From an uncultured Clostridia bacterium (GTDB lineage: Bacteria; Bacillota; Clostridia; Christensenellales; Borkfalkiaceae), in NCBI GenBank assembly GCA_934271265.1, contig CAKQRE010000019.1:1-64000 (forward strand): a stretch of DNA of 64,000 nt, written 5' to 3'. Both the position numbers and the translations under genes were made by a program. Within the stretch, counting starts at the first letter, position 1. Each line of letters starts with the position of its first letter. Under the pieces are notes generated by a model. The model did not search any database. It was given only the letters and a program-made list of their open reading frames with translations, and had not been told where the DNA came from. This document shows, piece after piece, positions 31,807 through 39,510 of the stretch.

Positions 31807-33939
31807 ATGATAGCCGTTATCGCCGAAAAACCGAGCCTTGCGAGAAACATCGTCGCGGGGATCGGGGAAATGCAGAAAAAAAACGGATATTTCGAAAACG
31901 GGGAATATATCGTCACATGGGCATTCGGGCATCTGTTCTCCCTTTGCGACGTCGAGGACTATTTTGTTCCCGAGGGCGCGCCCGCCCGGGAAAGGGAGGG
32001 GAAAAAGGAGAAAGTACGCTGGACGATGGACAATCTCCCCTGTTTCCCGGACAAATTCCGCTTTAAGCTGAAAGAAAAGGAAGACGGCGGAACGGACGAA
32101 GGCGTCCGCAAACAGTTCGATCTGATCTGTCGCCTTCTGAACCGGGACGACGTGACGGAGATCGTGAACGCGGGGGACTCCGACCGCGAGGGGGAGATCA
32201 TCATACGCCTTTGCGTACAGAACGCCCTTCGCACCGAAAAACCCTTTTACCGTCTGTGGCTTCCCGATCAGACCCCGCAGACCATCCGCAAGGCGCTTGC
32301 GGAAATGAAACCGGAATCGGCATACGAAAACCTCGCCGACGAAGGCTTTTCCCGCACGTATATCGACTGGCTTTACGGGGTGAACCTCACCCGCTACGCC
32401 ACGTTACGCTCGGGGACTTTGCTGAGAGTGGGAAGGGTGATCGTTCCCATCGTGAAAGCCATTTACGACCGCGACGCCGAAATCGAGAATTTCAAACCGG
32501 ACGTTTACTATACTATGGTTTCGCGCGCGGAAACGAACGGAGAAGTCGTAGAGCTCGTCTCTTCGTACCGTTTCCCGAAAGAGGAAAAACGCAAGGCGGA
32601 AATCTGTTGCGAGCGCATGAACAAACTGGAAGCGATCGTGACGGACAAGAAGACGAAAAAAGAGATCCTTTCCGCAGGAAAACTGTATTCCCTTTCCAAA
32701 TTGCAGAGTTTTCTCGGTAAGAAATACAAAATGCCGATGGAGAGAAGCCTCGCCGTATGCCAGAAGCTGTACGAAAACGGCTATCTTTCTTACCCGAGAA
32801 CCAATTCCGAATACCTTGCGACCAATGAAAAGGACAAGGTGAAAAAGATCCTTTCCCTCGTTTCAAAGCTCGGATACCCCGTCGTGTTCAAGGACAAGAA
32901 AAATATCTTCGACGATTCCAAGATCGAATCGCACTCCGCCCTGACGCCGACCTATAAAATTCCGCAGAAGAACGACTTATCGGCGGACGAACTGACCGTG
33001 TATCAATCCGTTCTGCGCCGTTTCGTCGCCGTGTTCTGCTCGGAAGACTGTCTGACGGAAAAAACGGAAATGACGGTGAATTTGGGGGGCAAAGAAGACT
33101 ATTCCTTAAAGGGAACGGTCGTGATCTCGCCCGGGTGGACGAAGTACGACGGATACGAACGGAAGGACAAGACCCTGCCGAACCTGAAAAAGGGAGACAA
33201 GGTGAACGTGGACTTTCACCCCGAGGAAAAACAGACGACCCCGCCGCGGCATTACACGATCGAAACGCTGAACAACTATCTGAAAAACCCTTTCAAGGAC
33301 GAAAAAGCCCCCGACGACGGAAGCGACGAAGAGGAATACAAAGCCATTTTCAAAGGGCTCGAGCTCGGCACGGAAGCCACGCGCACCGGGATCATCGACA
33401 ACGCGAAAAAAAGCGGCTATATCTCCCTTAACAAGGACGTTTACAAAATCGAACGCAACGGAAAATTCCTGATCGAGCAGATCTCGGACATGAATATTTC
33501 CATGGACAAATACAAGACGAGCCAGATGGGGCAAGCCCTGAAAAGCGTGTATCGCGGGGAGATCACCGTGGAAAAAAGCGTGGAAATGGCGAAACGGGAG
33601 ATCGCCGAAATTTTTCGTTTCGACCCGGACGAGGGTTCGGGGTTTTACGGAGACGAAGTCGGCGTCTGCCCTTTCTGCGGGAAACCCGTCGTCCGCGGGA
33701 GATACTACTACGGCTGCTCCGGCTTCAAAGAAGGTTGCGAGTTTAAGATCAATCTGCGGATCCTCGGCACCACGATCCCGAAAAAAGAGATCGGAAAGGT
33801 CTTAAGCGGAGAAAAATCGGACGAGATGAATTTCATCGGAAAATCGGGAAAGCCTTTTTCCGCCCGACTCGACCTTGACGAAGAAAAGAAACTTCGCTTC
33901 AACTTCACCCCCCGCCGCGCCAACGGGCAAAGCAACTGA
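31807..33939 (+). CDS. topB: DNA topoisomerase III
   Basis: A 710-residue type IA topoisomerase that removes negative supercoils and decatenates. N-terminal Toprim domain (MIAVIAEKPSLARNIVAGIG and NAGDSDREGEIII with the acidic metal ligands). The active-site tyrosine is in LSYPRTNSEYL (about 325). The C-terminus has a zinc-ribbon (CPFCGKPVVRGRYYYGCS) and a topoisomerase C-terminal repeat (KSGKPFSARLDL). ATG 31807 is chosen for its RBS (GGGAGG) and canonical start; the upstream extension is unlikely. A strong terminator follows. Confidence 0.95.
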   Translation: MIAVIAEKPSLARNIVAGIGEMQKKNGYFENGEYIVTWAFGHLFSLCDVEDYFVPEGAPAREREGKKEKVRWTMDNLPCFPDKFRFKLKEKEDGGTDEGVRKQFDLICRLLNRDDVTEIVNAGDSDREGEIIIRLCVQNALRTEKPFYRLWLPDQTPQTIRKALAEMKPESAYENLADEGFSRTYIDWLYGVNLTRYATLRSGTLLRVGRVIVPIVKAIYDRDAEIENFKPDVYYTMVSRAETNGEVVELVSSYRFPKEEKRKAEICCERMNKLEAIVTDKKTKKEILSAGKLYSLSKLQSFLGKKYKMPMERSLAVCQKLYENGYLSYPRTNSEYLATNEKDKVKKILSLVSKLGYPVVFKDKKNIFDDSKIESHSALTPTYKIPQKNDLSADELTVYQSVLRRFVAVFCSEDCLTEKTEMTVNLGGKEDYSLKGTVVISPGWTKYDGYERKDKTLPNLKKGDKVNVDFHPEEKQTTPPRHYTIETLNNYLKNPFKDEKAPDDGSDEEEYKAIFKGLELGTEATRTGIIDNAKKSGYISLNKDVYKIERNGKFLIEQISDMNISMDKYKTSQMGQALKSVYRGEITVEKSVEMAKREIAEIFRFDPDEGSGFYGDEVGVCPFCGKPVVRGRYYYGCSGFKEGCEFKINLRILGTTIPKKEIGKVLSGEKSDEMNFIGKSGKPFSARLDLDEEKKLRFNFTPRRANGQSN

Positions 33940-33948
33940 AAAGAACAA

Positions 33949-34002
33949 AAAAAACGGCTTATACGGGCACTTCCATTTCCTTGCCCGGCTCAAGCCGTTT
34001 TT
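33949..34002. terminator. Bidirectional terminator between topB and the S26 peptidase gene
   Basis: AAAAACGGCTT pairs with AAGCCGTTTTT, with an inner GGGCA / TGCCC stem, and T-runs on both strands. Confidence 0.85.
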
Positions 34003-34011
34003 ATTTTTAAC

Positions 34012-34512
34012 TTATTTCCGTTTTTCCTTTAGAAAAATACGTTTTCCGACCGCGGCAAAAAAGGAACGGACGCGGGCAAGAAAGCGGCGAAAGCGAAACG
34101 TTTTCCGTATGCGCGACACATAGCGGAGATACCGCTTATCGGTCACGAGCATGGTTTTTCTCTTCCGCAGGATCTCCGTCATCACACCGATCACGTTTTC
34201 CTCGGAAACAAATTCGGGGACGAAGGTATTGTCACCGAGCGTTTCATATCCTTCTTCCGTCACCTTCACGACGCGATGAAGCACAAGCCGATCGCCACGG
34301 CGATACAGCGCGACGTCGTTTTCTTTCAGTCGTTCTTTCTTCACCCTTACGAGAACGACGTCTCTTCCCGTTCTGAGCAACGGGCGCATACTGGTCCCGT
34401 GCGTCGCAGAAAGCACGAAACCTTCTTTTCGCAACGCGTTTTCCGTGTCCCCGGAAGAAATTTCCGTTCCGCCGTCTCCGCAGAAAACCCGTCTGCAGGT
34501 CGATAAACTCAT
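34012..34512 (-). CDS. S24/S26 family signal-peptidase-like protein
   Basis: A 166-residue protein of the LexA/signal peptidase fold. The catalytic Ser motif is GTSMRPLLRTGRDVVLV and the conserved following boxes are LVLHRVV and LGDNTFVPE. The usual catalytic Lys is not evident; a His (LHRVV) takes its place, as in SipW/archaeal-type signal peptidases. There is no clear transmembrane anchor, but the C-terminus is very basic (about 15 Arg/Lys in 35). I start at ATG 34512, 4 bp past the PqqD-like stop. It ends the HprK-like/ABC/PqqD cassette, so a role in maturing an exported peptide is plausible but unproven. Confidence 0.75.
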   Translation of the reverse strand: MSLSTCRRVFCGDGGTEISSGDTENALRKEGFVLSATHGTSMRPLLRTGRDVVLVRVKKERLKENDVALYRRGDRLVLHRVVKVTEEGYETLGDNTFVPEFVSEENVIGVMTEILRKRKTMLVTDKRYLRYVSRIRKTFRFRRFLARVRSFFAAVGKRIFLKEKRK

Positions 34513-34516
34513 AATT

Positions 34517-34801
34517 TTATTGGGGAAGGACAGCGCCGACCGAAGACATTTCTCCAATCGTTTTTTTCACGTCGTCGGCGGCTTCCTCTTCCGACACGTC
34601 GTAAACGACGGAAAGTTTTTTCGCCACAAGTTCGGGGGAAAGTCCTTCGTTCAACCCTTCCCAGATGAACGCGGCGGTACGATTGAGCTTCAGCATCCCG
34701 TGAAAGTCCTTTGCGGCTTTTCCCGTGGCTACCGCATAATATGTTTTCTCTCCGTTTTCCGAAACAATTTCACGCACGATAAAATCACGATTGATCCTCA
34801 T
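34517..34801 (-). CDS. PqqD-like peptide-binding protein
   Basis: A 94-residue PqqD family protein: small winged-helix proteins that bind leader peptides of ribosomally made, modified peptides (RiPP recognition element). The pattern is clear: FIVREIVSENGEKTYYAV, LNRTAAFIWEGLNEG, then a helix ELVAKKLSVVYDVSEEEAADDVKKTIGEM. ATG 34801 has AAGGAG upstream and overlaps the ABC transporter stop by 4 bp (ATGA). Similar proteins accompany HprK-related kinases in uncharacterised systems. No precursor peptide is seen nearby. Confidence 0.82.
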   Translation of the reverse strand: MRINRDFIVREIVSENGEKTYYAVATGKAAKDFHGMLKLNRTAAFIWEGLNEGLSPELVAKKLSVVYDVSEEEAADDVKKTIGEMSSVGAVLPQ

Positions 34802-36438
34802 ATACTCTCCTTTGCGATTTCCGTTATAGTTCCGTCCTTCAGACGGTATTCTCTGTCGGAATACCGCAAGGCGGTTTCCCGATGGCTGATCATGATACAC
34901 GTTTTCCCCGGAAGAGACGTGACGGCGCGCAACACTTTCTCTTCCGTTTCGGGATCGAGCGCAGACGTTGCCTCGTCGAGCATCAGAACGGGTCGACGGG
35001 ACAATAGGGCGCGCATCAGCGCAAGCCTCTGGCACTGCCCTTCCGAAAGATTCGCTCCGCCCTCTCCGATTTCCGAATCGATCCCGCGGGGCAGATCGAA
35101 AATAAATTCCGCCGAACAGATCCCGATCGCCTCCGCGATCTCTTCATCCGTAACGTCGCGCCCGAAACAGGTCACGTTAGCGCGGATCGTTCCCGCCGGA
35201 AGCCGCACAGTCTGCGGGACGAGGGCAAACAGCCCGTCCGTTTCCTTCGGCAGGTAAAAATTCCCGCCCTCGGAAATTCTCACTTCCCCCTTTCCCGGAT
35301 CGGCAATCCCGATCAGAAGATCGAAAAGCGTACTTTTCCCTTCGCCGCTTCTGCCCGTAAAGCAGACCTTTTCGCCCCGCCTGATCCGAAAGGAAACACT
35401 CTTTAAAATCTCTTTCTTCCCGTAAGAAAACCCAACCCCGTCAAAAACGATCTCGTCGAAATCGTTCATACGGATCGGGCAGCAGGAAGAGCGTTCTCCG
35501 GCGCAAAGCTCTCTCAGGCGTTCCGTGCCGACCGCGCGGACTTTTTTCGCCGCGATCAGCCCCGCGACCGATCCGACGGGATCTCTCACGCCCGCAAGCA
35601 GAAGGATAACGGAAACGACCGTCCCTATCTCTTTTCCGACGGCGACAGCCGCCACGAAATACAGGATCGCAAACAGAAAGCCGAGGTTACCGCAAACAAA
35701 CCAGAGCGCACGCATCGCCGCAAGACGTGCAGATTTCTTCACTTGCGCACGGTAACATTCTTCGAGAAGACAAGACGACCTCTCCTTCACGAGCTCTTCC
35801 GCCCGATAGGCTTTGACCGTACGGAATGCCCGAAAGGAATCGAGCATAAAACCGTAACTCGCGCCGTCTTTTTCCCGAACGATACGAGCGTAGCTTTTCA
35901 AGCGGTTGCGGAGAAGACAGACGGAAAGAACGGTAAAAGCCGAACCGATCAGAAATACGCCGGCAAATCTCGCGTCAAGCAGAAAAAGAAGAACGATCGT
36001 TCCGACCAGGCGAAAGACAGATCCCGCAACAGCCGGCAGCAACCGCACGGTATCGGAAGCGACCATGTCGACGTCCTTCGATAGCTTTTCCATGATATCT
36101 CCGCCCCGTTTTTCGCGGAAGGAAGAGGTATTTAAAGAAAACAATTCCGAGAACGCCGTTTTTCTCAGATCTCTCGCAAGCGCGGCTTTCGTCTTATCGG
36201 CGGAATAGCGATATACCGTCCCCGCGACGATCCTGACGACAAGAAGGATCACCGTCAGCAGGATGCAGAAAGTCGTTCTGCGAACGTATCCCGCTCCCGC
36301 CGCGTCTACCGCATAACGAACGCCGTAAACAAAACAAAGAGACAGACCAGAAACGCACAGCGACAAAAACACGAGAAATCCGATCTTTCTCCCGTATGCC
36401 GAAATACATTTAGCAAGCCTGTCTTCCTTACGATCCAT
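34798..36438 (-). CDS. ABC exporter, fused permease and ATPase
   Basis: A 546-residue half-transporter. About six hydrophobic spans (residues 15-300; e.g. IGFLVFLSLCVSGLSLCFVY, IVLLFLLDARFAGVFLIGSA) precede an ATPase domain with Walker A GRSGEGKST, signature LSEGQCQRLAL (one change from LSGGQ) and Walker B VLMLDEATSALD. There is no N-terminal C39 peptidase domain, so leader cleavage would need another enzyme such as the adjacent S26-like protein. It overlaps the kinase-like gene by 11 bp and the PqqD gene by 4 bp, marking one operon. Confidence 0.9.
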   Translation of the reverse strand: MDRKEDRLAKCISAYGRKIGFLVFLSLCVSGLSLCFVYGVRYAVDAAGAGYVRRTTFCILLTVILLVVRIVAGTVYRYSADKTKAALARDLRKTAFSELFSLNTSSFREKRGGDIMEKLSKDVDMVASDTVRLLPAVAGSVFRLVGTIVLLFLLDARFAGVFLIGSAFTVLSVCLLRNRLKSYARIVREKDGASYGFMLDSFRAFRTVKAYRAEELVKERSSCLLEECYRAQVKKSARLAAMRALWFVCGNLGFLFAILYFVAAVAVGKEIGTVVSVILLLAGVRDPVGSVAGLIAAKKVRAVGTERLRELCAGERSSCCPIRMNDFDEIVFDGVGFSYGKKEILKSVSFRIRRGEKVCFTGRSGEGKSTLFDLLIGIADPGKGEVRISEGGNFYLPKETDGLFALVPQTVRLPAGTIRANVTCFGRDVTDEEIAEAIGICSAEFIFDLPRGIDSEIGEGGANLSEGQCQRLALMRALLSRRPVLMLDEATSALDPETEEKVLRAVTSLPGKTCIMISHRETALRYSDREYRLKDGTITEIAKESI

Positions 36439-37157
36439 TTTTTATCATTCCCCCGAAAGACGTTTCCGCCGCGGAAACGTTCGCGTTACACTCCAGAAGA
36501 TAAAAAGAAGTTTTCTTCCGCAACAAGTCGAACAACAAAAACAAATTCTCGGTCTGAACGCTGTTTTCCGGCGCAGGCACGTTTTCCGCAAGCAACGGGA
36601 TCGCCTCCGAAGGATCCGCGATCTTCACGATCCTGTTTTCTTTTCCTCTCCGCAAAAAACAGACGGCGCGCAAAGGCATCGAGACGTTTTCTCCGAGCCC
36701 CGATTTCCCCTTCCACGGAGAACCGTAAACATAAAAAAGATCTTCCGGTCTCCGCAAGCGGACAAAGGGCTTATCGTCGTTGACGTAAACAAGTTCGTCT
36801 CCGAGCAATTCCTTCAGAAGTCTTGCGTGCGTCGATTTACCCGTTCCGCTCTTTGCGGCGAAAGCGTATGCCCCGCCCCGATAACCGACGCACGAAGCAT
36901 GAAGAAGAAAACCTTCGTACGACGAACACAAATTTGCGGCGATCTTTCGCAGGATGCACGCCCTTTCTATTTGCCCGAAGGAAACGTTCCCGGCTACGGC
37001 GCGTTCGCCGATTCTGTCGTTTTCCGTAACGCGAACTGCAAAATCGGCGGTAAGATCCTTGTTTTTTCGCTATATAATCCGACAAAAACGCCCGCGTGCT
37101 TTCCGCACGATATTCGATATCGATCGCAAGATCTGCCATTTCGTAAATGCCGTTCAT
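36428..37157 (-). CDS. HprK-related (PEPCK-like) kinase, apparent frameshift
   Basis: A P-loop protein related to HPr kinase: AKSGTGKSTHARLLKEL (P-loop), then VNDDKPFVRL and the family segment YGSPWKGKSGLG. Relatives occur in lasso-peptide and other PqqD-containing clusters. The open frame holding the P-loop has no ATG start: upstream it reads ADFAVRVTENDRIGERAV back to a TAG. The plausible N-terminus (MNGIYEMADLAIDIEY, ATG 37157) is in another frame. The frames meet at a run of six A (plus-strand T6, 37062-37067); removing one base gives a continuous 242-residue protein. So this is a recent frameshift, a phase-variable tract or an assembly error. It heads the cassette. Confidence 0.7.
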
Positions 37158-37219
37158 GATTTTTATTCCGTTATTCCGATCGATTTCGATACGATCTTCT
37201 TGTTTTCGCCCGCTTTGCG

Positions 37220-37252
37220 ATGCCGGACAAGAGTAATACGAACCTTGCCGGA
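37220..37252 (-). repeat. Dispersed conserved-loop hairpin, copy A
   Basis: Minus strand: CCGGCAAG, loop GTTCGTATTACT, CTTGTCCGG. Clearest copy, with an 8-bp stem and one bulged base. It begins about 42 nt past the vanZ stop. A truncated match to one arm (ATGCCGGACAAGATCC) occurs at about 44541-44556. Confidence 0.65.
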
Positions 37253-37293
37253 ACGCGGAAAACAAAGCGCTGCCGGCTTGCCTGCCGTAAATT

Positions 37294-37830
37294 TTATGCC
37301 GCCGCTTTCGGCGAAACGTTTCTTCCCTTTTTCCTGAACGAGGCGGCGCGGATCCTGCCGATCACGAAATACAAAAAAGCGGAACAAAGGATCCCCGCGA
37401 CGCTTCCGATCGTATCCATGCCGATATCGAACCATTCCGCCGCCCTGCCGTCTACGAACGTCTGATGCCATTCGTCCGACAGCGCGTACAGAAAACAAAA
37501 CAGAAGCGACGCCGCGCACGCGATCAGCCGCCCTTCCTTCCCCGTGCGACAGAAAGTCACTCCGAAACCGAACACGAAGAACGCAAGCATCGCAAACTCG
37601 CACCCGTGCGCGATCTCCCGAAGAGGAGCTTCGATCTTTTTTACCTCTGTTTTCTGCTCTTCGGGCGGAAGCTCCTTAAAACCGGGTACCACCGTTTCCG
37701 CCACGATCTTCGAAACGTTTTCCGACCTGCCGGAAGATTTTTCCGCATTCTGTCCGGAATTGTAAAATACGAACGCCATCGAGAAAACCGCCCCGATCAG
37801 CATGACCCACCGATAAATTTTCAGAAACAT
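37294..37830 (-). CDS. VanZ family membrane protein
   Basis: A 178-residue VanZ-like protein with four hydrophobic segments and the family residues EFAMLAFFVFGFG, ALSDEWHQTFVDGR and IGMDTIGSVAG. VanZ proteins are associated with low-level teicoplanin or envelope stress tolerance; function is not established. The first about 90 residues include an outside loop rich in Lys/Glu. Start chosen at ATG 37830 for its GGAG 8 nt upstream. It begins 16 bp after the YfbR-like gene. Confidence 0.85.
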   Translation of the reverse strand: MFLKIYRWVMLIGAVFSMAFVFYNSGQNAEKSSGRSENVSKIVAETVVPGFKELPPEEQKTEVKKIEAPLREIAHGCEFAMLAFFVFGFGVTFCRTGKEGRLIACAASLLFCFLYALSDEWHQTFVDGRAAEWFDIGMDTIGSVAGILCSAFLYFVIGRIRAASFRKKGRNVSPKAAA

Positions 37831-37846
37831 CTCCTTAACTCCGTTT

Positions 37847-38431
37847 TTACTTACGATCGAGTTCGTCAAGCGTTTTTTCGAAAGACGGCAGAATGTTCTC
37901 GCGGAAAAACACGCAGGACTTCTCCTTCATACCGTCGATATCCGCCCGGATCGACTCTTTCGCTTTCACAAACTCCCGATTGCCGCTCTTTACCTCTTCC
38001 ACGCACTTGATATAAGCGGAAAAACGGTCGGCGCACTTCATCAGTTTATATTCTATGCTCGATTCGTCGGGAAAAACAAATCCCGCATACGTTTCTTTGA
38101 GCTTTTCCGGAACTTTTTCCACAAGTTTTTTGCAGGAAAGTTTTTCTAAATCTTTATACGCCGAACGGATATGTTCGTTAAAATATTTGATCGGCGTAGG
38201 CAGATCGCCCGTCACCACCTCGCTTGCCTCATGATAAAGCGCATAACAAAGGGTTTTATAAGGGTCGACCTCACCGCCGAATTCCGCGTTTTCGATCAGC
38301 GCGAGCGCGTGCGCGATCTCCGCGACTTCCCAGCTGTGTTCCATGATGTTCTCGTCTACCGTGGAATGCATCAGCGCCCATCTGCGGATATATTTCATTC
38401 TGCCCATATAGGCGTAAAAATCATAATCCAT
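37847..38431 (-). CDS. YfbR-like HD-type 5'-deoxynucleotidase
   Basis: A 194-residue protein matching YfbR, which hydrolyses deoxyribonucleoside 5'-monophosphates. Family motifs are MEHSWEVAEIAHALAL, ALYHEASEVVTGDLPTPIKYFN and a C-terminal helical region. The HD motif reads HE here (YHEASE), whereas E. coli YfbR has HD; I believe HE also occurs in other Firmicutes, but this was not checked. Start at 38431 lies 45 nt inside the gap before the LRR lipoprotein gene stop. Confidence 0.88.
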   Translation of the reverse strand: MDYDFYAYMGRMKYIRRWALMHSTVDENIMEHSWEVAEIAHALALIENAEFGGEVDPYKTLCYALYHEASEVVTGDLPTPIKYFNEHIRSAYKDLEKLSCKKLVEKVPEKLKETYAGFVFPDESSIEYKLMKCADRFSAYIKCVEEVKSGNREFVKAKESIRADIDGMKEKSCVFFRENILPSFEKTLDELDRK

Positions 38432-38497
38432 TACACAACCTCATAAAAAAGCCCGCGATCCTATCGCGGGCTGCAATTTCCGGAAACGTATCGCCTT

Positions 38498-39175
38498 TTA
38501 TTTTGCGACGATCTGATTATCGACGACCGTAAAATGCGTGTTGCCCGCATCGACGGATACGGAAGTAAACGTACAACCGGTAAACGCACTTTCTCCGAGA
38601 ACGGTCAAGGACGCGGGGATTTTCACCGTTTTTAAGGAAGAGCAACCGTAAAAAGCATATTTCCCGATCGTTTCCACATTCGCGGGGGTAAACTTATAAA
38701 CCGCCGTTTTCGCAAAGGCAAACTGACCGATCGAGGTAAGCCCCGCATTAAAAGTGTAATCGCTCAGCTTTTCGCAGTTCTGGAAGGCAAACGCGCCAAC
38801 TTCCTGCAAAGACGAGCCTAAAACTTCCACCTTTTTCAGGTCGGTCGCTCCCTTGAAAGCAGCCGTGCCGATTTTCTTATAGCTGCCGGGCACCGTGAGG
38901 TTTTTCAAAACCGTTACGGCAGAGAACCCTTCGTCGCCGATCGCGGTAACGGGCTTCCCTTCGTACACGGTGGGAAGATTTACCGTTTCGGGAAGGACCA
39001 TATCCGCCTTGGCGGAAATCTCGTATTCTTCGCCGACAAGCGTAAATTCAAAATATTCGGACGAAGTTACGGTGTCCTCATAATCTTTATGCCGAAGCCC
39101 CACGTCGCACGAAGTCAACGCGGCAACGGACATGCAAGCAACGGCTACGATAGTCGCAATCCATTTTCTTTTCAT
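38498..39175 (-). CDS. Leucine-rich-repeat (BspA-type) lipoprotein
   Basis: A 225-residue secreted lipoprotein: lipobox LTSC (Cys 23) after the signal peptide MKRKWIATIVAVACMSVAA. It has about five BspA-type leucine-rich repeats (TAIGDEGFSAVTVLKNLTVP, KKIGTAAFKGATDLKKVEV, QEVGAFAFQNCEKL, TSIGQFAFAKTAV, ETIGKYAFYGCSSLKTVKIP). Such proteins mediate surface contacts. ATG 39175 follows AGGGGTG. Upstream DNA carries a 45-bp tandem repeat. Confidence 0.82.
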   Translation of the reverse strand: MKRKWIATIVAVACMSVAALTSCDVGLRHKDYEDTVTSSEYFEFTLVGEEYEISAKADMVLPETVNLPTVYEGKPVTAIGDEGFSAVTVLKNLTVPGSYKKIGTAAFKGATDLKKVEVLGSSLQEVGAFAFQNCEKLSDYTFNAGLTSIGQFAFAKTAVYKFTPANVETIGKYAFYGCSSLKTVKIPASLTVLGESAFTGCTFTSVSVDAGNTHFTVVDNQIVAK

Positions 39176-39510
39176 TGTTCTGCACCCCTGTATTTCCGTT
39201 TCGTCCGGTTTCCCTCCGCCGAAAAGCGAAGAAAGAAAACCTATGGAATCGCTCTGATAATCCCGCGAGAAGCCGATCCGGAGCGAATGTGCGGTCTGCG
39301 CCGCGCTCCGCGAGAAGCCGATCCGGAGCAAATTTGCGATCTGCACCGCTCTCCGAAAAAAGATAAAGCCCCTCCCGCCGGAAGTATTGCGAAGCCGCGA
39401 TCTCTTGCGGGAAAAACTCCGACTCCTCATATTATAGTATAGAGGATTCCGTGTGATTTGTCAATACTTTTTCCGATTTTTTCGTATTTTAAGAAAAAAT
39501 GAAAGGGGGA
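39176..39510. other. Intergenic region upstream of the LRR lipoprotein gene
   Basis: No gene seen. It contains the 45-bp tandem repeat (39265-39354) and, nearer the right end, the 3' flank of the amino acid ABC ATPase gene. Confidence 0.5.
39265..39354. repeat. 45-bp tandem duplication
   Basis: Two copies (39265-39309 and 39310-39354) of a GC-rich unit beginning GCGAGAAGCCGATCCGGAGC, differing at a handful of positions. Confidence 0.85.

Noticed and set aside
36837..37265. ORF starting upstream of the kinase gene and running through the repeat hairpin
   Set aside because: It begins in the intergenic hairpin and lacks an RBS; its middle part contains the true kinase N-terminus, which I start at 37157.
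37158..37293. Possible precursor peptide gene for the PqqD-containing cassette
   Set aside because: Every short minus-strand reading passes through the dispersed hairpin, with no leader-like helix, core or RBS.
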